NCBI RefSeq assembly: GCF_964355755.1
Contig: NC_092672.1
Coordinates: 5,270,001-5,334,000, forward strand
Reading direction: 5' to 3'
Origin: Antedon mediterranea
Taxonomy: Eukaryota > Echinodermata > Crinoidea > Comatulida > Antedonidae
DNA: 64,000 bases
Part shown: in pieces, positions 42,490 through 56,600 of the stretch
Position numbering within the stretch: the first letter of the stretch is position 1
How the letters are laid out: each line of letters opens with the position of its first letter
Notes under the pieces: generated by a model
What the model was told of the DNA's origin: nothing
Seen by the model: the letters and a program-made list of their open reading frames with translations, nothing else
Databases searched by the model: none
Program-made: the position numbers and the translations under genes

Positions 42490-43076
42490 ATATTTTGGCA
42501 ACTTATTATTTATATACGTAAACTATTTATAGATTTATTCTATACAATATAGATACAATAATAAATTGAACTGAATATAGAAATATTAATAACTTCCATT
42601 TGCATATATATACATAGTGAAAAAAGTCAGCTATAATGTTTACCTACTGCGCAATTTTATAATTAATTTCTATAACTAGATGAAACTTACATATTTTGAC
42701 GTTGATTCATTAACTGCCGCTAAAACACGATGTCTAAAGAGTGTAACACAAACTTTAAGGGTTTATTAATTGTTAGACAGAATATATCCCGCATTTCTAT
42801 AGGCCCTAGGGCAATAATATTCGTAAAATTGTTTAAAAGAATACTAACAAATGGAATATATTTCAAAATAGAAATGAATTCTACATTGATTTTATAGCGC
42901 AAAAATAGTTTACAAATGTATTCAAAATAGGTAAAGCAATTATTGAATAAATTTTACTTTTATATAATCATGATTACGGTAAGAAAAGATTTCTATTTAT
43001 AACTTACTGGGGATTATATATATAGCGAACCATGCTTTTACAGAAACCCGCTTACAATACACTTTTACCATTATTA

Positions 43077-43232
43077 GGCTCTGTCAACACTATCAAACTT
43101 TATGTGACAAAATGTGTCCATATATGGACATGATGATGTTATACTACCATATTTGAGCAACCATTACCTATCACTATATTTGGGCACATCACACTTTTTT
43201 GTCAAACAAGTTTGATAGTGTGGACAGAGCTT
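43077..43232. mobile_element. Palindromic MITE, family 1, copy 9
   Basis: The ends 'aggctctgtcaacactatca' and 'tgatagtgtggacagagctt' are inverted, with 'tatatggacatgatgatgt' inside. Confidence 0.9.
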
Positions 43233-44435
43233 TAGTATTAGCGCGTTACGGTTTCTGACGTCAAAAGGTAGTCATTGATCGAACTTTAGAAATATTAGAA
43301 CGTGGATGACAAGCTATTTGACAACAGCCTAGGTCTAAATAAGTACAACTAAAGTAAAACTATTTATAAAAATCTAGCGATATGTAACATTATTATATAC
43401 ATATGTACATTATAGTAATAATAATCATAGACTATATTATATGATAATTAAAAAATAAAAATATATTTTAATCTATTTTGTTGAGTTTTTTTAAATTTAC
43501 ATAAAAGAAAAGCACAACATAAAAATATTTAAAATGAAATACAAATAAAGACAATTTAAATTAAATATACCTGTAAGTACAATTTCACCGCGTTTACTAT
43601 TTCACACCTCTGTTTAAAAAAAAAAATTCACAAGCTATTGGGTCGTGCGGGTTACGAGAAATAAAACAACGTTTAAGAGTTTTTAATTATATTAGAGGTG
43701 GGTTGTTCCCACGAAACACAAACAAAAAAATAAATATAACGTTTTAATAATTGATTGCCGAATGCGATGAACAGTTACAACTTCCTGGTTTTACCATGTG
43801 CGATGCTAACGATATGGAAATAGAAAGAATCTTTTAGTAGAGTTAGAACTATACTGTCTACAGTATAACGTGAATAAAAAATAAAAGTTAAATTGCTAAA
43901 TTTACGATACGTTGTTCTAAAATTTCAGGTACCCCCGTAACAGAGTGCACCCCCTATTGAATTACAAATGACGTCACAGTCTAATTTGCATTGCGATCCG
44001 CCCATATTTTTTGGATATAAATTGCATTTATGTTGTGCTATACAGGTAGTCATACACACATCGAATATATACATAGCTTTGGTAAATAGCAGTATAAATA
44101 GCCTAACTAACTAGTTTATATTGATTGGTACAGAACATGCGTACTACAAATCGATCATTTTGCCTTGCAGATGCAATATGATATTGTTTGAGGTTTGCTA
44201 ATGAGTTATGATAACTTATGACTTATTACGATTAAATAGCATACCATATGTTGATTCCCGTAGGTAGCTCAATTCTTACTTCACACCATGGATATGACTA
44301 ATGAACATTCATGTTAATTTTGTGACGTTTCATGAGGGGGTTCCCAACTTATGTACGAAAAGAAATATCGCTACCTGTCAAGATAAATAAAAGCGGAATT
44401 GAGTCGGGCAATAGAAAATACTTGTTTTGCAATAA

Positions 44436-44441
44436 TTTATT
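44436..44441 (-). promoter_or_regulatory. Candidate poly(A) signal of channel gene 2
   Basis: TTTATT on the plus strand reads AATAAA on the minus strand, 67 bp beyond the stop of channel gene 2. This would give a very short 3' UTR. Confidence 0.5.
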
Positions 44442-44507
44442 CGGACGGATCGGCGTCATCCAGACGTTTTGGATGTTAATTTCTATTTAGAGTACCGGTA
44501 GCCAGTT

Positions 44508-44675
44508 TCATACTGTAAGATCATCACAGCGACTGTTTTTAGCGCCTACACTGTGGTATCGCTTCATTTGCTTCACAAGTTGAAAAAGTAGTTCGAGAAA
44601 TTCACAAAAGCTGATGAATGAAATTCCAATGTACAAACCAGCCGTCCCACCGATGTCACTGAACAAACTTTCAAC
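44508..44675 (-). CDS. Channel gene 2: last exon with TM2
   Basis: It encodes [20 protein letters not shown] then [14 protein letters not shown] as TM2, and a tail of about 23 residues ending in LTV and TGA. The filter triplet is G-I-S (1520-1522). The shorter tail has no PPxY motif; the final D-L-T-V could be a PDZ ligand (inference). Confidence 0.95.
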   Translation of the reverse strand, partial: VESLFSDIGGTAGLYIGISFISFCEFLELLFQLVKQMKRYHSVGAKNSRCDDLTV

Positions 44676-47600
44676 CTTTAAACAATAATACAATGTGATG
44701 TCAAAAATAGTAGAAATACAGAATAAGCAAAACCATAATTAAATTAGCGCATTTAAAAATAATTGTAAAGCTCTGTCTACACTATCAAACTAGTTTGACA
44801 AAAAAGTGTGATGTGGCCAAATATGGTAGTGATATGCCCAAATATGATAGTGATATGACATATCATTTCCATATATGTGCACATCACATGAAGTTTTATA
44901 GTGTAGACAGAGCTTAATATTGTGAACATTGATTCACATTGTCAATGTCAGTTATTGTTATGTCAAATTACATCATCGTTAGATGTGTCGATTAGTATTT
45001 ACGTACACATACTCATCGTGATTATTATTAAAGCTTGGTTCCTACCAGGACGTAACGCAACGCAAAGTTATTTGACCAATCTCAAGCGATGGATTATTCG
45101 AAAAGTCGCGTGTGATTGGTCAACTCGCTTGCGTTGCGTCTACGTCCTTGTGTTGCGTCCTAGTGGGAACCAAGCTTTTAGTTCCAATTGTCATCGGTAG
45201 TAATTGCTATACCTGATATGCTGGTTCTTGTACGGTACTTTCGAAGTTTAATTCCTCAAAGTATATCGACAGTCTAGCAATATTCTCTCTGAAATTATAA
45301 GAACATGAAAAACAAGTTATTACAATATGATGTTTAATGATTCTGTATGGTGACACCTGTGTCTGACCTACTGTAGAATCCGTAATACCAATCAAATTAA
45401 GGGGAGGGGGGGGGGGGGTTTCATCGGATCTAACCAACCTGAAGTGACTACGGGAGCAGAGGACGCTGGCAAGTGACTGGTGTTGGTGCGGCCATCACCG
45501 AAAACGACGTACAAAAAAAAGCTCTTAGAAGGTAATTGTTTTCGTTTGTTTCTACAGTTTAACATGTATGCGTTACTTTAGGTTCGTTTGTATAAACACT
45601 ACGTACTTAACATTTACACCACCCACATTTGAATGTTTTGTATTTGTTCCTTAGGATCAGCAACGTGTAACCAAGATGCTCCCGTCATGGTATTTACCCA
45701 CAGAAGCTTAGTAGAATATTGTCAGTAGGAAGGTACGCTTACGCTTATTATGCCTTATTATGCCAATCTCTGTCTACACTTTTTTTTTATCAAACTAGAT
45801 TGATATTTAAAACTAGCTTGACCCAAAAAAGTGTGATGTCCCAAATATGGTAGTCGTGTCTATATATGGGCACATCACATTTTGTCACATTAAGTTTGAT
45901 ATTGTAGACAGAGACTACGATATCGTATTATACGGTACCATTGCCATCTAGGCAGATCCATGTTGAACGAACGATTTGAAAATGTTTATTGTATATATAG
46001 AACTATTATGTCATTACCTGACGGATGCCATATCATTGAGACCGTTCGTCTTTTTGTTAATGTTATGGATACTTTTCAATAAGTGTTTCTATGGAAAACA
46101 AATCATACCATTTTTAACAATTTAGAAGTATATACAAACATCAGTACAGTATTGCCAATACTACAAAGAATCGCAAAAAAAGAACCATATTAGTAAGTAC
46201 AGTCGACATACTAGATAAACCTCCGAAGGCCAAAGAGATTGTGATACTGTCTTTGAATAGTATTCTTCACTGAAATCGAAAAAAAATAAATAAGTTAGCC
46301 TAGTCGTTAACCATAATTTATCATAAAACTATCTGTATAATAGTTCGCGTATTATATCAACTTACTGTTAGGCTACATAGTCTATCGATCTGCTAAATAC
46401 TACGATTATTTCTGCTACTCTAGACCGTGGAATTTAATCTTAAAACCCCAAAATATCGTATGGATTTTGATTAGGAGATTTTTACTCAATACAATCATTG
46501 CCATTAATGCATTTACCTGCACTGTTGTTTACAATCGCATCCAAGGAGCTGTCGTTGGTAAAAGAAATACATAAGTTGTTTGCAAACATCTGAAATGGTT
46601 AAACACATCAGAAGCAAGTTTAGTAACAAATCCTAATAGTCCTACTATAGTAAAAATAAAGAAAACCTGTCTCGAAACTGTACCTTGTTCTTTGTTTAAA
46701 ACACGACATCTTTCACCTTTCAACGAAACGGCATCGGAACACCCACACTCTTCAGCAATTTTCACAAGTACGCAACTTTTTTCACATGTCTAAAATAAAA
46801 AATACAGATACTGTACACACTAATTGAAGGTTCTGTGTTCTTCAGATAATACCACCGTCTTTAGCGGTTGTCAAGTGGTTTGGAACGAAAAACGGATCTG
46901 TCTTTGACAGTAAAAGTATACTTGCCTTTCTGTCATAGCCATATACATACTTGTTAACACCATATGCTTGGTTGATCATATCATGGTACCTCTCATTACC
47001 CTCTGACGAGCAGTTTCCGTACGGTTTACCAAGTTTAGTAACGACATTCTAGAAGAAGAAGGAAAACAATTCTGAATTGAAAAACTCGTCTGTCCTCTAA
47101 CATTCTGGTTAGGCCTATATTTGAACCAAATTCTCGCCACTGCTCTTGTTCCGCTACATAGTTGATTGTTGTTAAATACTTACATATCTCAAACTTAGGG
47201 ATGTAATAACGCCTGGCCTGATGGTGATGCCTTCGTCTTCTGGAAACTTCAGCCTATCACTGTTATCGACAACAACGCGTACACCCGCTTCGCCGCCATA
47301 GATGCTGATGTACTCCTCTTGTTCCGTGAACAGAGTCAGCTTAAGACCTACGAGATTGCAATGAAGAGATTATCTAAAAAGGGCAAATACTGACATTACT
47401 TATCAACAGCTAATTTTATTCTTTAGAAACTGTTTATTTTAATCATCATTGTTTTTCTTTTACCAAATTTTGCTCCAGTCCGTGTTGAGTTTCTGACTGA
47501 TTCTCCATTCTGTCCATGATTGAAGACAAAACAATTTCCATATGCATCATTTTCAAAATGACTAAAATCTCTGGAAAATACAACAATTTTTGACTAGCTT

Positions 47601-50600
47601 GAGAATGATATGTTTAAATATAGACCGTGTCACGTGTGGATACTGTCTGACTTAATGCTGTTCAGACGAGAAGTCTACCGAAATCTCCGCTTCAGTTGTG
47701 TTAAATATTTCCATTTTGACGCAAATAAAGCAGTTGATTCTCGGTACTGTATCTATAGGAATATGGTGTAATACGGTATAGTAGTATCATATCATATGTG
47801 GTATAAATAGATAGTATGTGGAATTACAGCTCTGGGAATCGGGTGAATAAAGGATGATGTAGGCCTACGCTTCTCGTTCGTCCTTGCGAAAGACTTCCTA
47901 GTAGTAAGAACCAAGCAGCATTACCTTATCGAACACTGATTTTGATCAAAAGTACACTGTAAGATAAAATCATTCGCCTGGTGCCCATGTTCATCAATAT
48001 CCTCTTTTGTTAGTTTAAGAACATCTTCTAAGTCACTGTAATCCGGGGTCGAACTGAATGACATGAATCCGTACCAATCTGGTGGAAGTTCACCTTTGAC
48101 CCTCTCGAAGTCACGTTTCTTGTAGAAAGCGTCGATAAATTCCTCGTAAATCTTTTCGTCATCTGTTATATGTTCGTACTTTGTGTGCCAACCCTTCGGA
48201 AATGTGTCTGTGCTTACGTTTGCTGGTGAAATAATAGTAATTTGTTGATTAGTTGAAGAGGGAAACAACATTTACAAGTGTAGACATTGAATTGCTGTAT
48301 AAAACAAAAATTGACAAATTGGTGTTCGAAATACAATTATAACGTATTCGTTAATTACGTTGAATTCAGACACTTTTGTCGTCTGTAACGGCAACACCTG
48401 AGATGTAATTAGTCGATCTTTACCCGAGTTGATGCAACGTTTGATGCAGAATACTGTTGACAGTAGATTCAGCTGTCAGCAATGCATCATTTTAGTACAA
48501 ATTCGTTGCGCTTCCCTGAGTTTATGTAACGTATACTGCTCAGTTGCCGAGGTGGTATATCCTAAACACTAGAATTACCTTAAGTGAAATTAGTTATTAT
48601 TACCTGAGTTTATGCAATCTTCTTCGTCACTTTGATCAAAGCAGTCAAATATCGAGTTACATCTGCTGTATTCATGTATACATTTACCAGATCCGCACCT
48701 AAAATATCGCTCTGGACAAGAGTCTACAAAATAAGGATTATGTCACTTATTAGAACGGGACCGACTTTCACATAGATTAGGGTGTTAGTCTTAGACAGTA
48801 GTACTAATTTACCTGTAATGTTTGTTGTGCAGTAAGAAGGTGTTTCATCAGAGTTTAAACTACAATCGCTGTTGCCGTCACACTCAAGCAGAGCATCAAT
48901 GCATCGATCTTCTAAGTGACACTTTATCTCTCCGGGATCACACACTGAAATGAAGGAAAATGTAAATTCAATGAACATAAAGAGTGGTTCCCACTGACGC
49001 AAGGACGTTAATGCAACGCAAGTAAGTTGACCAATGAGAATCGACAGTTAAGTCTCAAGTGGAAACCAAGGATTAACGATACTAACACCCGTAAAACGAA
49101 GATAGAAATACGTTCTCGTTCAGACAAATTATTGCAAGGCCGGATTACGTTATAACACAGTAATAATAATATAGTTACATACTGGATTCGACTGTTCCGC
49201 ACAGGTACTCATCGCTACCGTCTGAACAATCTGGAAAGTTGTTGCATTTCATCCAGTGTTCAATGCATTCCCCAGACTCGCAGCTAAACCCAGACGTACA
49301 TACTATAAAGATATAGGTTACGTGATGATTATAATATGTTCACTACCGAAATTATTTATTTGAATAGTGCCTCTTCAAAAGTCAACGTGCATATTATACT
49401 GAAATTTGTAATCACATTTTAAACATCATAACGTTTTACTTTCTTGTGATTTATTCATAAATATGATGTATGAAATGATTATATGCTTAAGTATACTCAC
49501 TTGGTGATACCGTGCTAACTGATGCTGGTACTTCTGTTGTTGCATTGGATGACTCATTAGCACCTCCAAAGTCAGTAGAGGTATAATAGTCAATACTTCC
49601 ATTACCATAGCTGTCGTCGGCAAATCGCCTGCGTCTTACTGGAGCTGAATCAAAGTCGGTACTGGATTCAGATTCGTTGTCCGAGCCCGGTAAATCAGTT
49701 GCAGACTCTGATTCAGACATCGACTCGTCTGTAGAGATGTCAACTGACTCAGTTGTGATCTCAACATCAGGTGTATTACCTGACTCATTGTCAGAAGATT
49801 CAGCTGGCTCTGTTACGGAATCTTCTGGTTCAGATGTCCAATCAGTTGATGAATCTATTTCAGATGTATCACCCGGTTCAGTTACTGAATCGTTGTCAGA
49901 AGATTCGGCTGGTTCTGTTGCTGAACCTTCTTGCTCAAATACCGAGTCAGTTGCTGAATCTATTTCAGATGTATTACCCGGTTCAGTTACTGAATCGTTG
50001 TCAGAAGATTCGGCTGGCTCTGTTGCGGAACCTTCTTGCTCAGATGCCGAATCAGTTGCTGAATCTATTTCAGATGAATTGCCCGGTTCAGTTACTGAAT
50101 CGTTGTCAGAATATTCAGCTGGCTCTGTTACGGAATCTTCTTGTTCAGATGCCGAGTCAGTTGCTGAATCTATTTCAGATGTATTACCCGGTTCAGTTAC
50201 TGAATCGGTGTCAGAAGATTCGGCTGGCTCTGTTGCGGAACCTTCATGCTCAGATGCCGAATCAGTTGCTGAATCTATTTCAGATGTATTGCCCGGTTCA
50301 GTTACTGAATCGTTGTCAGAATATTCAGCTGGCTCTGTTACGGAATCTTCTTGTTCAGATGCCGAATCAGTTGCTGAATCTATTTCAGATGTATTGCCCG
50401 GTTCAGTTACTGAATCGTTTTCAGAAGATTCAGCTGGCTCTGTTACGGAATCTTCTTGCTCAGATGCCGAGTCAGTTGCTGAATTTATTTCAGATGGATT
50501 TTCTTGCTCCGATTGAGATTCACCATCAGATGGTTCGTCTTGCTCAGATGCGTTAGACTGGTCACCCGACTCAGTTGATGTATCAACAGATTCAGGTGCC

Positions 50601-53600
50601 GAATCTTTATTAGATGGTTCATCTGGCTCTGTTTGTGAATCATTGTTAGAGGTAATCTCTTGCTGCGATTGAGATTCGCCATCAGATTGTTCATCTGGCT
50701 CTGTTTGCGAATCATTGTTAGAGGGAATGTCTTGCTGCGATTGAGATTCGCCATCAGATTGTTCATCTGGCTCTGTTTGCGAATCATTGTTAGAGGGACT
50801 CTCTTGCTGCGATTGCGATTCGCCATCAGATTGTTCATCTGGCTCTGTTTGCGAATCATTGTTAGAGGGACTCTCTTGCTGCGATTGAGATTCGCCATCA
50901 GATTGTTCATCTGGCTCTGTTTGCGAATCATTGTTAGAGGGACTCTCTTGCTGCGATTGAGATTCGCCATCAGATGGTTCATCTGGCTCTGTTTGCGAAT
51001 TATTGTTAGAGGAACTCTCTTGCTCCGATTGAGATTCGCCATCAGATGGTTCATCTGACCCTGTTGGCGAATTATTGTTGGAGGAACTCTCTTGCTCCGA
51101 CGATGACGAAGATGAATGATGATAACCGTAGTAGTTGTAGTAGTTGTAGTTGTAGTAGTCATTATAATATGATGACGAGTAGATATCTGTTAAAAATGTT
51201 AACTGTTAATCTGGCTGTATTTAGTGTTTTTAACTGTCCACCTTATACAGTCGTTCTGATAACTATAGAAACCCAGGAGTGTCCCTTGAATAGGGGTGTC
51301 ACAATGGACGGGTTATTTATACACAGACTGTATTACCTCTTGTTCATTTCACGAGAAACTGTCCCCTTAGTATAGGTATCCCAGAAAGTTTCATACAGAA
51401 ATATAAACAAATACTCGTTTAGTCTAAACAATATCATGGTATATAATATATTAATTGATACAGTAGAAAATAGATAAACATAAATAGAAAAGAGTAAAGC
51501 CAGTATACATATTTATATTAATCAGAATCCATCCACTTTAAATCAAGACTTTGTATTTCAGCAATGAAAGAAAGATTGTATTGTTAAGAGCAATAATTGT
51601 GTTATTTTATTTTCGTCACGTGTCTGAACAACAAAAATATTGTATTTTTTTTCGCAGAATCATCATTGTATTTGCTACAGAAATAGAGATTATTATCAAC
51701 AATCATTTTAAGGTAGGTATAACTCATGTTTTTGTAAATAGTTTAGAAAGTTTTAAATTAGTAATTACTTCGCTACGTCGTTCGTAAAATATTTAAAACG
51801 AATAACCAGTAAAATAACTTACAGTAATCTCCGTTACAATCGGCTTCGTCTGACGCGTCGTCGCAATCGTCGTAGCGGTCGCATTTCCACCCTCGCGGAA
51901 GACACACTTGGTCACTCACGCAGATAAAACCCCTACACTCTGGAATTGAATTTTTTATGTTACAATTCGTAATTATATTAAAATCATTATCATCATCATC
52001 TATTATTTGAGTCAGCTTCCTCTCTTACAAGGGGTTACTGACTGTAACTCGTTCCAAGCTGCTACACCATCTCTCTACTTCTTCCTGTCTTGCCCATCAT
52101 GTTCCTCCAAACCAACTTTCCTGCTTTTCTTCTTTACCATATTTTTCAACGTGGTCTTTCTGTTCTACCTCCAAATTCAAAATGTCTCTTTACTGGTTCA
52201 TATTTTCTTGGAGTCTTAGATTATCAGTATTATTAAAGTAGTGTCAGGAGTGTACAGTAGCTGAGTAAGATTGGTTAAATTTGAGAAAGGTTGGGAGAAA
52301 GAAAACTTACCACAGTCAACCTCATCAGAATTGTCACCGCAATCCGAGTATGCATCACATTCCCAGTTTTGCGGGATACATTGCCAACCGTTCGCACAAG
52401 CAAATTCATAAGGTTGACACGCATCAAAGTATAGGCCTAACCCGTATGAATCTTTTCGAGAAAAAAAAATAACAATTGCATTTAATAAGTCACAAAAACG
52501 TCCCAAACAGCACTATCTACACTTTCATAATATCGATTTAAAACCAGATATTATGATATTTTTTTTGCATTGATTTTAACTATAAGTTTTCGTGTAGTAG
52601 ACGACCTAGAACTTGTCATTCTCCCTTAATTTGTTTATTCTACGTTCCTTGTACAAATACTAGTACTAGTATTTATATATAAACACTTCTAGACTAAATG
52701 TTAATTTGATTTTCCTAACGTACAAACTGAAGCCCAGTTTCACTTGGCAAACGTTATCAAATGTTGGAATCGAGTTTGCTAGTGTATTCCATCTAACTTG
52801 CTTTCTGGTAGTTTTTCAAGATTTGCCAACTGCTCTACACTAACTTTGAAAACTATTCTTGGAAATTTTTTTGGAAAACTCGGAGAATACTCGAGTTTCT
52901 AAAGAAACGCCAATGCCAGTGTAGATTTCTGCAAATTTGTTTTTGGTAGTTTCCGAAGTTTGTCAACTGGTCTACACAAACTTTGGAAAACGTTTCTTGA
53001 AAAACTTTCAAGTTTGCAAACAAACGTTTGTCAGTGTAGGATTCTACACACTTGTTTCCTGGTAGTTATCCGAAGTTTGTCAATACAACTGGTCAACTAG
53101 AAAAGTTTTGATAGTTTACTTGAGTTTCAAAACCAAAAGTATGCGAGTGTAGACGGGATTAAGAACGTTAAGAAAGTTTAATGAACACTTACAGGATCCC
53201 CAACAGTCCTGCTCATCGCTACCATCCGAACAGTCTGGTTCGAAGTCGCATACCCAAGACCCTATTATACACTGGTAATTCAAACACTGGAATTCTCCAG
53301 CGGAACACGCTGTTAAAGAAGTGAGAATTCATATTTTTATATATTGTATAACTTATGCTCTGTCTACTTGATCAAACTTGTGTAATGTGCCTAAATATTA
53401 CATCATCGTGTCCATATATGGGCATATCATATTTTTTTTGTCACACAAGGTTTGATAGTGTAGACAGAGCTAGATATTTCATTGTTAATCCATCCATCCA
53501 TCCATGTACTGTTATCTACTAACTTTATTCAATAGTTATGTGGGAAAGATCATATTATTCCTTAACTTAATTAAAAATATTTTAAATTGACCTTAATTAC

Positions 53601-56600
53601 GTTCTCCGTTTCCCTTCTCCTGTTTTCATTCTCTCACACACCACCATCATCATCAGTATTATCACAATCATTTAGAAAATGATGATTTCATTTTACAATG
53701 TTACTAATATTGTTAATCTGCAACATACTGTACGCCAGATGAAAGAAATAATAGACCTATATATTATGTACACTATTCAACCATGTAAGAATTATTTACA
53801 TGTTTATTCCCAGAATCCTATATGTAGTAACTTATTTAAAATAATTATTAAAATAATATTTAACCTGGTGCCAGCGTTGTTATAACAATACAGTTTTCTT
53901 CCAACTCGTCTTCGCCTTTTTTGCAGTCTTTAAATCCATCACATCGATAGCTATTTGGAATACAAGCCCCGTCTTCTGGACACTTCCAACCATCCGTACA
54001 ATCGCCATCTGCAAAGAAAAAATACTGTACAAAAAATACTGTAAAAAAAATACAGTAAAAAAAATATTGTAAAAAAAAAATATTGTAAAAAAAAATAATG
54101 TGAAAAAAAAATACTGTGAAAAAAAATACTGTAAAAAAAAATACTGTAAAAAAAAATGCTGCAAAAAAAAACTGTAAAAAAATACTGTAAAAGAAATACT
54201 GTAAAAAAAATACTTAAAAAAAAAATACTGTAAAAAACCGATTGACTTAACGCGCCACCGATCAGTTGAAGGTTGCCAGATCTTTAGAAAGATTTCAAGT
54301 AATCATTATTATGCTAAAAATGATACATCTATAATATTCAAATTATCCGTATTTTTTTACGCATGCGCATATATTCTTTACGCGCTCTATTATTTCTTTT
54401 GTTTGGTGCATCGTCGCGGAGTAAACAGTTTCTTACCGCATCCAACCTCATCACTACCGTCGGTGCAATCCGTCGTGTTGTCACATACAAGTTTCTTTTC
54501 AATACATCCGCCACGCTCCACACATTTAAATTCTTTTATTTTACATTCTACAAAGAAAAGGGTCATTATAAATTCAGAATGTTGTTATTTATTTTATTAT
54601 ATTTATTAATTATAATTAAACCTAGTTTTTCGGTAATTTATTTCATTAAATATTCTTTTGAGTTTTAAAAACTTTTCTAAAACAAATTAGTAGTTCATTG
54701 TAAATGTCTTTATTCTACATATTCGTATGAAGAATCATTTTACTTTCTAACTTGTCTACCTGACTAACTGAGGCAGGATATAAAAGAATAAATATTCAAA
54801 GGAGTAAAAAAACGAAAACAAGCAACCAAATGTGACATTAGATATTACATTATGTTGCTATTGGTTACAACAGATGTGTTCGTGATGAAAATGAATGACC
54901 TGATATTGAATATCTGCAACAAGAGTTGTCGATGATGATTTCATATAATGAAAAAATATTTTACTAGTTTTTCTACTGTCAATCAAAAGTAGGAAAAATT
55001 AAAAGTGATGCCGTTTTTAAAATATGATCTATACTGGCCATCATACAAAACAAAGATCGCTATACAATAGAATAGTTCAATATAATAACAATTTGACAGG
55101 AAAAGCGTGCTTTTATCTCACCACAATCGTCCTCGTCTTCGCCATCATAACAATCTTTCTGTCGATCACATTTGCGTAAAATATCAATACAAACTCCACT
55201 AGCACTTCCATTTGAACATTTGTATAAGACGTCGCTACGACAGTCTCCTGCCAATGGTTACAATAAAAGAAAATCAATGTTAAATTAGTTGCCACAGTGT
55301 CCATTTAATATGAGTTAAAGTCAACGTAACTTTATTTCTGGACGATTGGCCATTGACCAGGTTAATTCATTGGACACTATTGTATACTTTGTGTTGATAT
55401 AGCATTATATTTCGTCTGTCAGCTGCATATGGCACACGGTCACGTGTGTGCTATTTTAACTGTATACATTGCACTCAGACACTAATATTGACCAATAGAA
55501 ATAAACAGTCTTCGGGCAATTAAAGCCATTTTCAACTCCTCTAATTAAAGACCAAACGATTAAGTCCTTTTCTCTACCCGTTATTAAAACAAATTATGTA
55601 TTCTGTGATTGTTGATTTTAATTAAATACTCCTAATACATTATTAAATATATATTAATGGTTATAGATTATCTGTTGTATCAATTACGAATGACGCCGGC
55701 AAATTGGAATTATTATTGTTTCGTCATTACAAACTTTTTAAATGTTATAGAATGTGAATAACCCAGTCACGATAGGAAAACAAACGCATTACGTCGTCTG
55801 GTGTATGTACGACGCTGATATTATTAGATGTGAGATTCAATGAGGAACACAAATATTCTGGCATAAACTTACACGTATTAAAACTTACCGTAAATACAAC
55901 CCGCCTCATCACTGAAGTCCCGGCAGTGATTGATTCCATCGCAGCGTAAATAGGGCTTGATACAAATTTCCCCAGACCCACAGGAAAAATCGTTTTGTAG
56001 ACAAGGTGCTATGGAAAAAGACAAAAAACATATTAACAAATTAAAATGTGGAAGTATACGATATTTATTTATACAGTGTAATTCCTTTTATTCCTTAAAG
56101 CCCGGTTTCCACTGGAGACGGACGTAAGCGCAATACCTTATTTGACCAATCACAAGCGATGAATAATTCGAACTGTCGCTTTTGATTGGTCAACACGCTT
56201 GCGTTTCGTCTACGTCAAGCTTCAGAGGACACTCAACAAAGTAAGGTTAGCCGTTATAGTGTTAAAACAAAATATACAGTTCAATTCAATTCATTTTTTT
56301 CCTTCAATCCTATTTATTTATTTCCTCAAACACTCAAAAACATGTCTTGCTTTTCACGGATAAAAAAATACAAAAACCATAAAGAGAAGAATCAATCGCA
56401 TCATAAAAATATCACAGTATTTCCCCTCGTTCTTTTTACGGGAAGTGTCCCATAATAGAGGTTCCAATAACATTACGTATTCTTCCTTCTTTATATACAT
56501 TTTTTGGAGAATTTATCTTCAACATTCCACAATTTATTAATGATCGACATTTAAATATTGTTCCATAATATCAATATAGTTAATGGTCAATAGATATCGG

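Larger units (their letters stand above)
42142..44507. other. Convergent intergenic spacer
   Basis: The 3' ends of the two channel genes face each other here. Plus-strand AATAAA at 42484-42489 and another near 42558 are candidate poly(A) signals for channel gene 1. A family 1 MITE lies at 43077-43232. The rest is very AT-rich and contains no exon that I can support. Confidence 0.6.

Noticed and set aside
49677-51162. Plus-strand and alternative minus-strand frames over the Ser/Glu exon
   Set aside because: Shadows of the 105-bp and 72-bp repeats; the true frame is fixed by phase at both exon ends and by the LDLa neighbours.
53880-54164. Phe/Leu-rich minus-strand ORF
   Set aside because: Reading of the A-rich minisatellite running into the LDLa 4 exon in the wrong frame.
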